Of a stretch of DNA of 26,563 nucleotides, positions 7,678-15,245 are shown in pieces. The translations under genes were made by a program, and so were the position numbers. Source of the DNA: an uncultured Bacteroides sp. GTDB taxonomy: Bacteria > Bacteroidota > Bacteroidia > Bacteroidales > Bacteroidaceae. The stretch covers positions 1-26,563 of the forward strand of contig NZ_CAJLKP010000082.1 in the NCBI RefSeq assembly GCF_905207245.1, read 5' to 3'. Below the pieces are notes generated by a model, which had not been told where the DNA came from, ran no database searches, and worked only from the letters and a program-made list of their open reading frames with translations. The first letter of the stretch is position 1; each line of letters begins with the position of its first letter.

Positions 7678-8322
7678 ATGAAGTACTTGCTTAGTTTCCT
7701 TGCAGGGGTATTATTAACTACCTCTTTGTACGCCCAGAGTGCAGGTGATAAAAGGTCCTCTTTTTCTGTTCATGCCGGACCGTCATGGTATCTGGGGCAA
7801 TTGATGGGAATCACCGACAGAACGGATGCCTATCGCAGTGATTTACGAAAAGGAGTGGCTTGGGATGTCAGTTATCTGGCACAGCTTGCCGGCCGGAAGT
7901 TGAAGTTCGGAGTGGGGGCTTTGTATCAGGGAAGTTCCTATAAGAATACGCATGAAACCGGTTCGGACAAGGTTCTGATGCACTACATGGCTCCGCAGAT
8001 ATCTTTGTCGATGGTGAAGACGCATTACCAGCTTCAATTGTCCGGTGGAGTAGGCTATCAGTTTTATAAGGATAAGAGTAAGGTGTATGGCAAGCCGCGG
8101 AACGTGTCGATGGACAAACTTGCCGGTAACCTGGCCCTTTCGGGCGAGTATTTCTTTGCGAGCCATTGGGGGGCTTCTGCCCGCTTGAACTGGCTGGCAT
8201 CCAGTTCGGAAACTTACTCGGTGAAGTATCACGATGAGAAGTGGAATGTGGAAAATCCGAAAACCGGTACCGGTTATTTCGGTCAGTTATCTTTAGTCTT
8301 CGGTTTAAACTATCATTTTTGA
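7678..8322 (+). CDS. Predicted small outer-membrane beta-barrel protein
   Basis: A 214-residue protein with signal peptide MKYLLSFLAGVLLTTSLYAQ. The mature part alternates short amphipathic strands and turns (FSVHAGPSWYLG, LKFGVGALYQG, YQLQLSGGVGYQFY, FGQLSLVFGLNYHF) and ends in an aromatic residue, as outer-membrane barrels of the OmpA/opacity type do. No enzyme motif is visible. The ATG at 7678 is preferred over in-frame codons in the GH20 3' end (from 7528) because it opens the signal peptide. It lies 73 bp after GH20 and only 5 bp before a lipoprotein gene, so the two are likely one transcript and may work together at the outer membrane. The specific role is unknown. Confidence 0.8.
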   Translation: MKYLLSFLAGVLLTTSLYAQSAGDKRSSFSVHAGPSWYLGQLMGITDRTDAYRSDLRKGVAWDVSYLAQLAGRKLKFGVGALYQGSSYKNTHETGSDKVLMHYMAPQISLSMVKTHYQLQLSGGVGYQFYKDKSKVYGKPRNVSMDKLAGNLALSGEYFFASHWGASARLNWLASSSETYSVKYHDEKWNVENPKTGTGYFGQLSLVFGLNYHF

Positions 8323-8327
8323 GTGCT

Positions 8328-8777
8328 ATGAAAAAGTTATTATTTCTGTTCCTGCTGGTTCTCTGTTGTGCCTGCGAGGAAGATAAGTCGGTGGACCCGA
8401 CACTGATGCCCGAAGCTACGACATCGGGACAAAATACGTTAGGTTGTTTGATAGACGGCTGGGTGTATACTTCCGGACGGTTTGGAAAGCCGGATGTCAG
8501 TACTTACGATGAAGAGGGTAGCCACTATGTCAGGATTGCTGCGGAAGTAGGTGTTTTCAGTGCTTTGCATTTTACGCTAGTGAATCCGCGGCAAGGAGCT
8601 GCCTGCACTTATATCAATGCAAGTTTTGACGGTGAAAAGCTGGAAGATGGCGAGGCCTATATCACCCGTATGAACGGAACTATTATCAGTGGCACATTCA
8701 GTGGCGGAAATATAAGAGAGGGGCGCTTTGATATCAGGTATAGCGATGAATCCGAAGGCGACGGAGGAATTTATTAA
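8328..8777 (+). CDS. Small lipoprotein of unknown function
   Basis: A 149-residue protein starting MKKLLFLFLLVLCCACEED. The hydrophobic stretch ends in a cysteine-rich lipobox-like region, with C16 the likely lipidated residue, followed directly by acidic residues that may serve as a surface-export signal. The remainder is strand-rich (GCLIDGWVYTSGRFG, ARPNPRQG-like turns, EGRFDIRYSDE) with no recognised motif. It resembles the short DUF-type lipoproteins that follow barrel genes in Bacteroides. The start at 8328 is 5 bp after the barrel gene stop; an earlier in-frame ATG at 8241 lies inside that gene and lacks a signal. A strong terminator follows 7 bp after the stop. It is a real gene with unknown function. 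Confidence 0.75.
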   Translation: MKKLLFLFLLVLCCACEEDKSVDPTLMPEATTSGQNTLGCLIDGWVYTSGRFGKPDVSTYDEEGSHYVRIAAEVGVFSALHFTLVNPRQGAACTYINASFDGEKLEDGEAYITRMNGTIISGTFSGGNIREGRFDIRYSDESEGDGGIY

Positions 8778-8784
8778 TAGAAAA

Positions 8785-8827
8785 ACTGCCCGTTCGGAAT
8801 TCTCTTCCGACGGGCAGTCTTTTTTCA
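8785..8827. terminator. Bidirectional terminator between convergent genes
   Basis: Arms ACTGCCCGTTCGGAA and TTCCGACGGGCAGT pair with one bulged base. A T-run (CTTTTTTC) follows on the + strand and an A-run (GAAAAA) precedes it, giving a U-run on the - strand as well. It lies between the + lipoprotein gene and the - gene at 8847. Confidence 0.9.
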
Positions 8828-8846
8828 CTTCGTCTTCTCTTTAGTC

Positions 8847-9044
8847 TTATAAAGCCTTTCGGTTACTGATAACCCGTACAGCAACGGTGTACTGTTGACA
8901 GGGAACAGACACATGAATGCCGTTACCTTTGTCTTCTGTAGAAGCGTTGATGTAAGCTGACTTTAACAGTTGCTTCACACTTTCCACTTCCCAAGGACTA
9001 CCTGCGAAAACGTTAATCTGAGAAATCTTTCTACTTGTAATCAT
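8847..9044 (-). CDS. Small DUF2007-like protein
   Basis: A 65-residue soluble protein (start MITSRKISQINVFAGSPWEVE). The order strand (INVFAGSP), helix (EVESVKQLLKSAYINA), strand (GIHVSVP) and strand (YTVAVRVIS) resembles the PF09413/DUF2007 putative signal-transducing fold, in which a short beta-alpha-beta unit is found; this assignment is tentative. It has its own Bacteroides -7 box at 9080-9087 and ends at the shared terminator at 8785-8827, so it seems to be a single-gene transcript and not part of the acyl-CoA synthetase operon upstream. The function is unknown. Confidence 0.65.
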   Translation of the reverse strand: MITSRKISQINVFAGSPWEVESVKQLLKSAYINASTEDKGNGIHVSVPCQQYTVAVRVISNRKAL

Positions 9045-9079
9045 GTGCTTTAAAACTTATTAGTTGTACTTTCCGGTCG

Positions 9080-9087
9080 CAAATGTA
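9080..9087 (-). promoter_or_regulatory. -7 box of the small DUF2007-like gene
   Basis: On the - strand the sequence reads TACATTTG, a full match to TAnnTTTG, 35 nt upstream of the ATG at 9044. A TTTG occurs 26 nt further upstream (9114-9117), longer than the usual 19-21 nt spacing. Confidence 0.6.
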
Positions 9088-9183
9088 AGTGCTTTGCACG
9101 AAATTTAATAACTCAAATCGGTCAAAAAGCAACACAAAAGGTGCAAACGATTTAGAAGTAGCTTATTTGGCATTATTTCTCCT

Positions 9184-10839
9184 TTATTTAGTATCATTCT
9201 CCCGGATTTCCACGCGGCGGATTTTTCCACTGATGGTTTTCGGCAGTTCGTCTACGAATTCGATGACGCGCGGATACTTGTAGGGAGCAGTCACTTTCTT
9301 CACGTGGTTCTGCAACTCTTTGATGAGTTCTTCACCTTCTTTGCCTTTATATTCCTTAGCCAGCACGATGGTAGCTTTCACTACCTGACCACGTATATCA
9401 TCGGGCACGCCGGTGATGGCACATTCTATTACGGCAGGGTGAGTCATCAATGCACTTTCCACTTCGAACGGGCCGATGCGGTAGCCGGAACTCTTGATTA
9501 CATCGTCGGCACGGCCTACGAACCAAAGGTAACCGTCTTCATCTTTCCAGGCAACGTCTCCGGTGTAATAGATACCGTTGTTCCAGGCCTCATGTGTACG
9601 CTCTGCGTCACGATAATACTCTTTGAACAGTCCCAACGGCTTGCCTTTGTCCGTACGGATTACGATTTGTCCCTGCTCACCGGCTTCTACTGAACGGCCG
9701 TCGTTGTCTATCAGGTCTACATTGTATTGCGGATTGGGCAATCCCATGCTGCCCGGTTTCGGTTCCATCCAGGGCATGGTGGCAATGGTCAGAGTGGTTT
9801 CTGTTTGTCCGAAGCCTTCCATCAGTTTGATGCCTGTCAGTTTCTTGAAGGTTTCAAATACGGCGGGGTTCAGAGCCTCTCCGGCGATGGTGCAGTATTT
9901 CAGTGACGAGAGGTTGTACTTCGTCAGGTCTTCGTGAATGAGGAAACGGAAGATGGTGGGAGGTGCACAGAGAGAAGTCACATGATAATCCTGTATCTTC
10001 TCCAGAATGGCGGCGGGGGTAAACTTTTCATGGTCATACACAAAGATGTTGGCACCGGCAATCCATTGTCCATAGAGTTTTCCCCATACTGCCTTTCCCC
10101 AGCCGGTATCGGCAATGGTGAGGTGCAGGCTGTCTTCGGTCAGGTTGTGCCAGAAGCTGCCGGTGACGATGTGCCCCAACGGATAGGTGAAGTCGTGGGC
10201 AACCATTTTCGGCTGACCGGTGGTTCCGCTGGTGAAGTACATCAGTGAGATGTCTTCATTTGTATTCGGGTGTTCCGGTTTCACGAAAGGAGCGGCGTTC
10301 TCGATACCTTTATGGAAGTCGTCGAAACCTTCGGCAATCTCGGGACCTACGCTGACGAGTTTCTTCACGCTGGGAGAATCCGGCATGGCGGCGGTGATGT
10401 GGTCGGTGATAACCGGTTCACCCGCACAGACAATCATTTTGATGTCCGCAGCATTGCAACGATATACGATGTCTTTCTTTGTCAGCAGGTGTGTAGCGGG
10501 AATAACGACTGCACCGAGCTTATGCAACGCTATGATACTGAACCAAAATTCAAAACGGCGTTTCAGCACCAGCATCACCATGTCGCCATGTCCGATGCCG
10601 AGGCTTTGAAAGTAGGAAGCCGTCTTATCGGTGTAGTACTTCATATCGGCAAATGTGTATTGTCGGAATTCTCCTTTGTCATTGGTCCATAACAAAGCGC
10701 GTTTATCGGGCTGTTCTTCAGCCCAGGCGTCTACCACGTCGTAGCCGAAGTTAAAGTTCTCCGGTACGTTTATTTTCAGGTTTTTGATAAAGTCCTCTTG
10801 CGAAGTGAAAGAGGTTTGCGATAAAAATCTTTCTACCAT
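9184..10839 (-). CDS. AMP-forming acyl-CoA synthetase
   Basis: A 551-residue cytoplasmic ligase of the ANL superfamily that activates a carboxylic acid with ATP to acyl-AMP and then to acyl-CoA. Core motifs in order: YFTSGTTGQPK (residues ~201-211, ATP phosphate loop), GFGQTETT (~342-349), YYTGD (~424-428), GRADDVIKSSGYRIGP (~442-457, hinge to the C-terminal domain), and PKTISGKIRR with catalytic Lys ~539. It resembles medium-chain or acetyl-type synthetases; the acid is not known. The start at 10839 (MVERFLSQTS) is chosen because the frame's upstream extension is translated from a repeat element. It follows the XRE-cupin gene by 109 bp, all of it repeat, and that regulator probably controls it. 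Confidence 0.92.
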   Translation of the reverse strand: MVERFLSQTSFTSQEDFIKNLKINVPENFNFGYDVVDAWAEEQPDKRALLWTNDKGEFRQYTFADMKYYTDKTASYFQSLGIGHGDMVMLVLKRRFEFWFSIIALHKLGAVVIPATHLLTKKDIVYRCNAADIKMIVCAGEPVITDHITAAMPDSPSVKKLVSVGPEIAEGFDDFHKGIENAAPFVKPEHPNTNEDISLMYFTSGTTGQPKMVAHDFTYPLGHIVTGSFWHNLTEDSLHLTIADTGWGKAVWGKLYGQWIAGANIFVYDHEKFTPAAILEKIQDYHVTSLCAPPTIFRFLIHEDLTKYNLSSLKYCTIAGEALNPAVFETFKKLTGIKLMEGFGQTETTLTIATMPWMEPKPGSMGLPNPQYNVDLIDNDGRSVEAGEQGQIVIRTDKGKPLGLFKEYYRDAERTHEAWNNGIYYTGDVAWKDEDGYLWFVGRADDVIKSSGYRIGPFEVESALMTHPAVIECAITGVPDDIRGQVVKATIVLAKEYKGKEGEELIKELQNHVKKVTAPYKYPRVIEFVDELPKTISGKIRRVEIRENDTK

Positions 10840-10846
10840 GATTTTA

Positions 10847-10945
10847 GGAATTAAGAATGAGGAATTAAGAATGAAGAATTTTGCTGCGCCGTGCAAGTAT
10901 GCCGCATGGCAATTCTTCATTCTTTATTTTTCATTCTTCATTTAA
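10847..10945. repeat. Heptad-arm repeat element, copy 1
   Basis: The left arm 10849-10880 is four 7-bp units of the type AATGAAG/AATTAAG plus AATT. The core 10881-10910 is TTGCTGCGCCGTGCAAGTAT plus GCCGCATGGC. The right arm 10911-10942 is the inverted counterpart (AATTCTT, CATTCTT, ...). The element fills the gap between the XRE-cupin stop (4-7 bp away) and the acyl-CoA synthetase start. On RNA it would fold into a stem of about 30 bp with the core as loop. Confidence 0.85.
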
Positions 10946-10948
10946 TGA

Positions 10949-11503
10949 TTACATTATTATTGCCAGGAAGCGTACCGTTTTTCCATCCAGCGCTTTCATT
11001 CCATGTGGCAGCTTGGAGTTGAAGTAAAGGCTGTCTCCTTCGTTTAGTATAAGTTCTTTGCCGTCGATGTTGACCAGCATACGTCCTTCGAGTACGAGAC
11101 TGAATTCTTGTCCGGCGTGACTGTTGTAGTGTATCGGTTCATCGTCCGGTTTGGGTTCAACGGTTACGATGAACGGGTCTACGCTGCGGTTCATAAAACC
11201 GGAAGCGAGGGCTTGGTATTTGTAGGCTTTGGTACGTTCGATGCTGACGCCCTTTCCGGCACGGGTCAGGAAATAGCTGCTCATTTTGGGTTCTTCGCCA
11301 AACATCAGTGCATCCAGTGACACACCGTATCTGCGTGCAATCTTTTGCAACATGCTTACGGAGATATCAAAGTCTCCTGTTTCGGCAAGGCGGTAGTCGT
11401 AAGGAGAGATATCGCATTCGCGAGCGATGTCTTCGGCTGTCAGTTCCAGTACATCACGGAGTCCGCGAAGGCGTTCGGCAATTTGCTTAATTTGTTCGTC
11501 CAT
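10949..11503 (-). CDS. XRE-family regulator with cupin domain
   Basis: A 184-residue cytoplasmic regulator. Residues ~10-65 form an HTH_3/XRE DNA-binding domain (LTAEDIARECDISPYDYRLA and following helices), and ~110-182 form a cupin_2 domain (HAGQEFSLVLEGRMLV, LNEGDSLYFNSKLPHGM), which usually senses a small ligand. This domain pair is a known family of bacterial repressors/activators. It lies 30 bp after proC and directly before the acyl-CoA synthetase, so it probably regulates that enzyme and possibly itself. The ligand is not known. The start is the only ATG giving a complete HTH. Confidence 0.9.
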   Translation of the reverse strand: MDEQIKQIAERLRGLRDVLELTAEDIARECDISPYDYRLAETGDFDISVSMLQKIARRYGVSLDALMFGEEPKMSSYFLTRAGKGVSIERTKAYKYQALASGFMNRSVDPFIVTVEPKPDDEPIHYNSHAGQEFSLVLEGRMLVNIDGKELILNEGDSLYFNSKLPHGMKALDGKTVRFLAIIM

Positions 11504-11533
11504 GTGGTTGTTATTTAATGAATTAATTAATAA

Positions 11534-12307
11534 TTACACGCTTTTCTTTATGGCGTTGATGATGGTTGAGGTGTAGCCCCCATGTTCCAGTTCGTTAATG
11601 CCTTTGATAGTAATGCCGCCGGGGGTGCATACTTTATCAATTTCTACGCTGGGGTGCGTGTCATTGTTCAGTATCAGCTCGGCTGCTCCTTTCACGGTTT
11701 GCGCCACCATGCGCATACCGTCCTGGGGGTAGATGCCCATTTCGATGCCGGCTTGCATGGCTGCCTGGATGTATTTCAATACGTAAGCGATGCCGCAGGA
11801 AGTCATGGAAGTGGCGGCGGAGAACTTTTCTTCGGGGATGAGCATGGCAAGGCCCATCTGGTTGAAGATGTCCAGCATCAGTTGTTCCTGCTCTTTGGTG
11901 GCGTTGCGGCTGGCGATGAGCGTCATGCTCTCCATTTCGCTGACGGCGGTGTTGGGGATGATGCGGAACATGGTCATTTCCTTGTCGGCAACATTTTGTG
12001 CCAGTTCTTCGAAGGAGATGCCGGCGGCAACGGATATAAGTATTTGTTTGCTTTTCAGCTTCAGCTCGCGCAGCACGGGCTTGATGAGCCAGGGCTTCAC
12101 GGCAAGTATGATGAATTCGGCGCCGGTGACGGCTTCCTGATTATCGTGAGTAGTCTGCAAAACGGGGAATTCTGCTTTCAGCACATCCAGTTTGCCTTGC
12201 GAAGGGTTAGAAACGATGATATTGCTGGCGGGAATAATGCTCCCCTTTGCCAATCCGCGGGCGATGGAACCACCCATATTTCCAGCTCCAATAATTGCTG
12301 TTTTCAT
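11534..12307 (-). CDS. proC: Pyrroline-5-carboxylate reductase
   Basis: A 257-residue cytoplasmic enzyme that reduces pyrroline-5-carboxylate to proline with NAD(P)H. It has the N-terminal Rossmann motif GAGNMGGSIA (residues 7-16), the conserved RIIPNTA (115-121), and the C-terminal P5CR signature CTPGGITIKGINELE (227-241). The length is typical (about 260-270). It follows argD but is separated from it by a hairpin terminator and has its own -7 box at 12340-12347, so it probably starts the proC / XRE-cupin / acyl-CoA synthetase unit. Proline and arginine synthesis share glutamate-derived intermediates, which fits its location. Confidence 0.96.
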   Translation of the reverse strand: MKTAIIGAGNMGGSIARGLAKGSIIPASNIIVSNPSQGKLDVLKAEFPVLQTTHDNQEAVTGAEFIILAVKPWLIKPVLRELKLKSKQILISVAAGISFEELAQNVADKEMTMFRIIPNTAVSEMESMTLIASRNATKEQEQLMLDIFNQMGLAMLIPEEKFSAATSMTSCGIAYVLKYIQAAMQAGIEMGIYPQDGMRMVAQTVKGAAELILNNDTHPSVEIDKVCTPGGITIKGINELEHGGYTSTIINAIKKSV

Positions 12308-12339
12308 ATCATTCTGTTATTAAAAGGGTTGACGATGGG

Positions 12340-12382
12340 CAAAGGTAGATATTTTTTCTACTTTTATACTCTAATAAAAGTA
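12340..12382 (-). promoter_or_regulatory. proC promoter with adjoining palindrome
   Basis: On the - strand TACCTTTG (12340-12347) is a full Bacteroides -7 box, 33 nt from the proC ATG. A perfect 9-bp inverted repeat, TACTTTTAT and ATAAAAGTA around a 6-nt spacer (12359-12382), lies just upstream where the -33 box would be. It is a possible operator; TACTTTTTATACT also occurs upstream of argR at 17767-17779. Confidence 0.55.
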
Positions 12383-12407
12383 AAAACTATCACTACATAT
12401 TAAACAA

Positions 12408-12449
12408 AAAGCAGCTTCTCGAAACTTAGAAAGGTCCGGAAGCTGCTTT
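12408..12449 (-). terminator. Terminator after argD
   Basis: A perfect 11-bp stem, AAAGCAGCTTC/GAAGCTGCTTT, is followed by T-rich sequence (TTTTTGTTTA, counting the stem's last bases) on the - strand, 20 bp after the argD stop. It separates the arg block from proC. Confidence 0.85.
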
Positions 12450-12469
12450 ATGGCTGATTATATCAAATA

Positions 12470-13591
12470 TTAAAGTACTTTCTTGAAGCGTTCGAGGAAC
12501 ATTTCGGCTTCTTCCATGCTGAGGCAGAGAGGCGGCAACAGACGGAGTACATTGGTTCCGCTGACACCGGTAAATACATGCTGTTCTTTCAATAGTTTCA
12601 AACGTAATTCCTTGATTGGTTCTTCAAATTCAAGGCCAATCATCAGACCGCGTCCGCGAACTTCTTTGATTTGCGGGAACTTTTTCAGTTCCGTCATCAG
12701 GTAGTTGCCCACCCGTGCTGTATTCTCTATCAGGTTTTCCTGCTCTATCACGTCCAGTACGGCGAGTGCTGCACTACATGCCAGGTGATTACCACCGAAA
12801 GTAGTGCCAAGCTGTCCGTAAATGGGGGTGAACATCGGGCTGATAAGTACGCCTGCCATCGGGAAACCGTTGCCGATACCTTTGGCTACGGTGATGATGT
12901 CGGCTTTTATGCCGTTATGCTGGTGGGCAAAGAACTTGCCGCTACGTCCGTAACCGCTTTGGATTTCATCGAGAACCAGCACCGTGTTGTGTGCCGTACA
13001 GGCTTCACGCAGTGCGTGTATAAATTCATCTGTCGGCAATTGGATACCGCCTACGCCTTGAATACCTTCGATGATTACTGCACAAACGTCATCTTTAGCC
13101 AGTTCGGTTTTCATGGCTTCTATATCGTTCAAAGGCAGATACGTTACGTGTCCGCAATCGTTGATAGGAGCAATGATTTTCGGGTTATTGGTCACTTCCA
13201 CTGCCAGTGAAGTACGTCCGTGGAATGCTTTGTTGAAGGAAATAACGCGCGTACGTCCGTTATGGAATGATGCCAGTTTCAAAGCGTTCTCGTTAGCTTC
13301 GGCACCACTATTGATAAGGAATAAGGAATAATCATCATAACCACATGCTTTTCCCAGGCGCTCGGCAACCTGTTCCTGTAGCTTGTTAATAACAGAGTTG
13401 GAATAGAATCCCAACGTAGCAACTTGTTTGCTTATCATCTCCACATAATGCGGATGTGCATGACCGATAGAGATGACTGCATGACCGCCATAAAGGTCGA
13501 GGTACTCCGTACCGTTCTCGTCCCACACGTGGCAGCCTTTTCCTTTGACGATGTTGATGTCAAAAAGGGGATATACGTCGAATAAGTTCAT
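12470..13591 (-). CDS. argD: Acetyl-/succinylornithine aminotransferase
   Basis: A 373-residue PLP-dependent class III aminotransferase that converts N-acyl-glutamate semialdehyde to N-acyl-ornithine in arginine synthesis. The PLP lysine is K237 in TVAKGIGNGFPMAG, and D208 in VLDEIQSGYGRSGKF holds the pyridine nitrogen; the NSGAEANENALKLA segment (~94-107) binds the phosphate. In Bacteroides the acyl group is thought to be succinyl, because the transcarbamylase of B. fragilis uses N-succinylornithine; this cannot be read from this protein alone. The start at 13591 is the first ATG and opens the conserved N-terminus. It ends the arg block, with a terminator behind it. The four-helix-bundle gene separates it from argC. 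Confidence 0.95.
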   Translation of the reverse strand: MNLFDVYPLFDINIVKGKGCHVWDENGTEYLDLYGGHAVISIGHAHPHYVEMISKQVATLGFYSNSVINKLQEQVAERLGKACGYDDYSLFLINSGAEANENALKLASFHNGRTRVISFNKAFHGRTSLAVEVTNNPKIIAPINDCGHVTYLPLNDIEAMKTELAKDDVCAVIIEGIQGVGGIQLPTDEFIHALREACTAHNTVLVLDEIQSGYGRSGKFFAHQHNGIKADIITVAKGIGNGFPMAGVLISPMFTPIYGQLGTTFGGNHLACSAALAVLDVIEQENLIENTARVGNYLMTELKKFPQIKEVRGRGLMIGLEFEEPIKELRLKLLKEQHVFTGVSGTNVLRLLPPLCLSMEEAEMFLERFKKVL

Positions 13592-13597
13592 AATATA

Positions 13598-14042
13598 AAT
13601 TAAGAATTAAGAATTAAGAATGAAGAATTAGTGGGTGTCTTCATCTTTATTCTGATTGTTTTTTACTGTTCTTATAGAAGCAATAAGGAGAGCTATCAGT
13701 TCTCCACATTCGGTTTCTATGCTTGCGAAAGATTTATCATCAATATATTCAGAATCTTTTAGAAGATTCAACCAATAATCTGTTTCGTTAGCTTCTTTCA
13801 AGGCAATGCTTAATTTATTAATGAAGTCTGCAGGGCTTTGGGCAAATTCTGATTCCCGAATTAGTGCCCCTACTGCAGTTCCTGAACGAAGAACCTGCTT
13901 GCTAAGAATCGTTTCATGTTTTTTTTCTCTGAGAAATCTTGTCATACTTATTATTCGCAATGCGAAAGCATAACTCTTAGTATGCAGCAATGAATCCGTT
14001 CTATTACGTGAATTCTTCATTCTTCATTCTTCGTTCTTCATT
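13598..14042. mobile_element. Heptad-arm element enclosing a four-helix-bundle gene
   Basis: The left arm 13598-13629 is AATTAAG three times, AATGAAG once, then AATT. The right arm 14011-14042 is AATTCTT, CATTCTT, CATTCTT, CGTTCTT, CATT. These arms are inverted copies of each other and the same as those of the short elements at 10847, 15246 and 17135, but a 393-bp gene replaces the 30-bp core. The gene's start codon is made by the right arm and its stop codon touches the left arm. The right arm overlaps the argC stop by two bases. That this is a mobile unit is inference; the repeat structure is seen directly. Confidence 0.5.
13628..14020 (-). CDS. Four-helix-bundle protein (23S rRNA IVP / S23-like)
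   Basis: A 130-residue soluble, helical protein. The pattern KSYAFALRIISMTRFLREKK, then SKQVLRSGTAVGALIRESEF, SPADFINKLSIALKEANETD and a final long helix matches the four-helix-bundle family found in intervening sequences of 23S rRNA genes and as stand-alone genes (the QVLRSGTAVGALIRE core is diagnostic). The biochemical function of the family is not established; the related Avd protein of diversity-generating retroelements binds nucleic acid and reverse transcriptase, but no reverse transcriptase is seen here. The gene lies in the argC-argD gap, in their orientation, and sits exactly between inverted heptad arms. The ATG used is inside the right arm; in-frame upstream ATGs run into a stop. 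Confidence 0.88.
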   Translation of the reverse strand: MKNSRNRTDSLLHTKSYAFALRIISMTRFLREKKHETILSKQVLRSGTAVGALIRESEFAQSPADFINKLSIALKEANETDYWLNLLKDSEYIDDKSFASIETECGELIALLIASIRTVKNNQNKDEDTH

Positions 14043-15009
14043 AAAATGCACTTGGCTTCAATCGCAAGCCGACGGTTTCTTCTAAATTGAACATCAGGTT
14101 CATGTTATGTACCGCCTGTCCGCTGGCACCTTTCAGCAGGTTGTCGATGCAGGAGATGATGAGCAACTTATCGCCGTGCTTTTCCAGATGCAGGAGGCAC
14201 TTGTTGGTGTTTACCACTTGTTTCAGGTCGATGTTCTTATCTACGATATGTACAAAGGAATCTTTTGCGTAATATTCTTCGTACATACGGGTGATTTCGT
14301 CCAGCGCAACCTTGGTCTTTACTACAATGGTAGTGAAGATGCCGCGGGGGAAATCTCCACGGTAAGGAATAAAATCAATCTCCGAGTCGAAACTGTTCTG
14401 CAGTTGTTTGAGCGATTGCTTGATTTCGGGTACATGCTGATGGTTGAAAGCCTTATAGACGCTCATATTGTTGTTGCGCCAACTGAAGTGGCTCGTTGCA
14501 CCCGGTTTTACGCCTGCACCGGTGCTGCCGGTAATGGCGTTTACCATAATGTCATCATTCAGCATCAGATGCTTGGCGAGAGGCAACAATCCCAGTTGGA
14601 TGCAAGTGGCAAAGCAGCCGGGATTAGCTACATATTTCGCTTTGCAGGTAGCCCGGCGATTCAGTTCCGGCAGACCGTAGATGAATTCATGTTCCGGAGA
14701 AGCAATGCGGTAATCCATAGAAAGGTCGATAACTTTCAGTTCCTCAGGGAGGTTATGGCTTTCCATGAACTTCTTCGTGTCGCCGTGGGCAGTGCAGAAG
14801 AATAATACATCAATTTCATTCAAAGGTAACTCGTCGGTGAAGACAAGGTCCGTTTCGCCGTACAATCCTTCGTGTACGTCGGTAATTTTGTTTCCGGCGT
14901 TACTTGAGCTGTTGATGAATACGATTTCCGCTTCCGGATGGTTAATCAGCAAGCGTATCAATTCACCTGCCGTATATCCTGCTCCGCCGATGATTCCTAC
15001 TTTAATCAT
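14041..15009 (-). CDS. argC: N-acetyl-/N-acyl-gamma-glutamyl-phosphate reductase
   Basis: A 322-residue cytoplasmic NADPH-dependent enzyme that reduces N-acyl-glutamyl phosphate to the semialdehyde. It has the N-terminal dinucleotide motif GIIGGAGYTAGEL and the active-site signature NPGCFATCIQLGLLP with catalytic C132. The later GTT/ITGSTGAGVKPGA and HQHVPEI segments are also family-typical. The start at 15009 (MIKVGIIGG) is preferred over an in-frame ATG at 15054, because the latter adds a non-conserved stretch that overlaps the pspC-like gene. It lies 10 bp after that gene and 20 bp before the four-helix-bundle gene. Confidence 0.95.
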   Translation of the reverse strand: MIKVGIIGGAGYTAGELIRLLINHPEAEIVFINSSSNAGNKITDVHEGLYGETDLVFTDELPLNEIDVLFFCTAHGDTKKFMESHNLPEELKVIDLSMDYRIASPEHEFIYGLPELNRRATCKAKYVANPGCFATCIQLGLLPLAKHLMLNDDIMVNAITGSTGAGVKPGATSHFSWRNNNMSVYKAFNHQHVPEIKQSLKQLQNSFDSEIDFIPYRGDFPRGIFTTIVVKTKVALDEITRMYEEYYAKDSFVHIVDKNIDLKQVVNTNKCLLHLEKHGDKLLIISCIDNLLKGASGQAVHNMNLMFNLEETVGLRLKPSAF

Positions 15010-15019
15010 TGTATGTTCT

Positions 15020-15232
15020 TTATCTGTTATATAAGTTTTTCTCTTCAGGGACAATCAACCACATAATAAGGTATACAGGGATACCGGCAAATACGGTGAA
15101 AAATGTCAGTAGTGCATAACCGATGCGTACGAGAGACGGGTCGAGCCCGAAGTAATTTGCCAGCCCTCCGCAAACGCCGGCGAGCATTCTGTCGCTGCGT
15201 GAGCGGGTAAGTTTCTTATTATTATTGTCCAT
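15020..15232 (-). CDS. PspC-domain small membrane protein
   Basis: A 70-residue protein starting MDNNNKKLTRSRSDRMLAGV. The segment RMLAGVCGGLANYFGLDPSLVRIGYAL is the PspC-domain core, followed by one transmembrane helix (ALLTFFTVFAGIPVYLIMWLIVP) and a short charged tail. PspC-domain proteins sense envelope stress in enterobacteria; a role in arginine metabolism is not known, so its position 10 bp before argC is probably positional. The start at 15232 is chosen because the further in-frame extension (to 15310) is translated from the repeat element. Its transcription should depend on the arg promoter. Confidence 0.88.
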   Translation of the reverse strand: MDNNNKKLTRSRSDRMLAGVCGGLANYFGLDPSLVRIGYALLTFFTVFAGIPVYLIMWLIVPEEKNLYNR

Positions 15233-15245
15233 AAATTCTTTTTTT

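Noticed and set aside
9105..9171. 22-codon - strand frame with an AAAGGAG site (MPNKLLLN...)
   Set aside because: Too short, no similarity pattern, and placed in an intergenic gap overlapping the promoter region of the next gene; most likely chance.
10840..10920. Longer N-terminus of the acyl-CoA synthetase (MKNCHAAYLHGAAKFF...)
   Set aside because: The extension is translated from repeat copy 1; the same peptide (with two changes) appears before the pspC-like gene at copy 2, so it is repeat-derived and not part of either protein.
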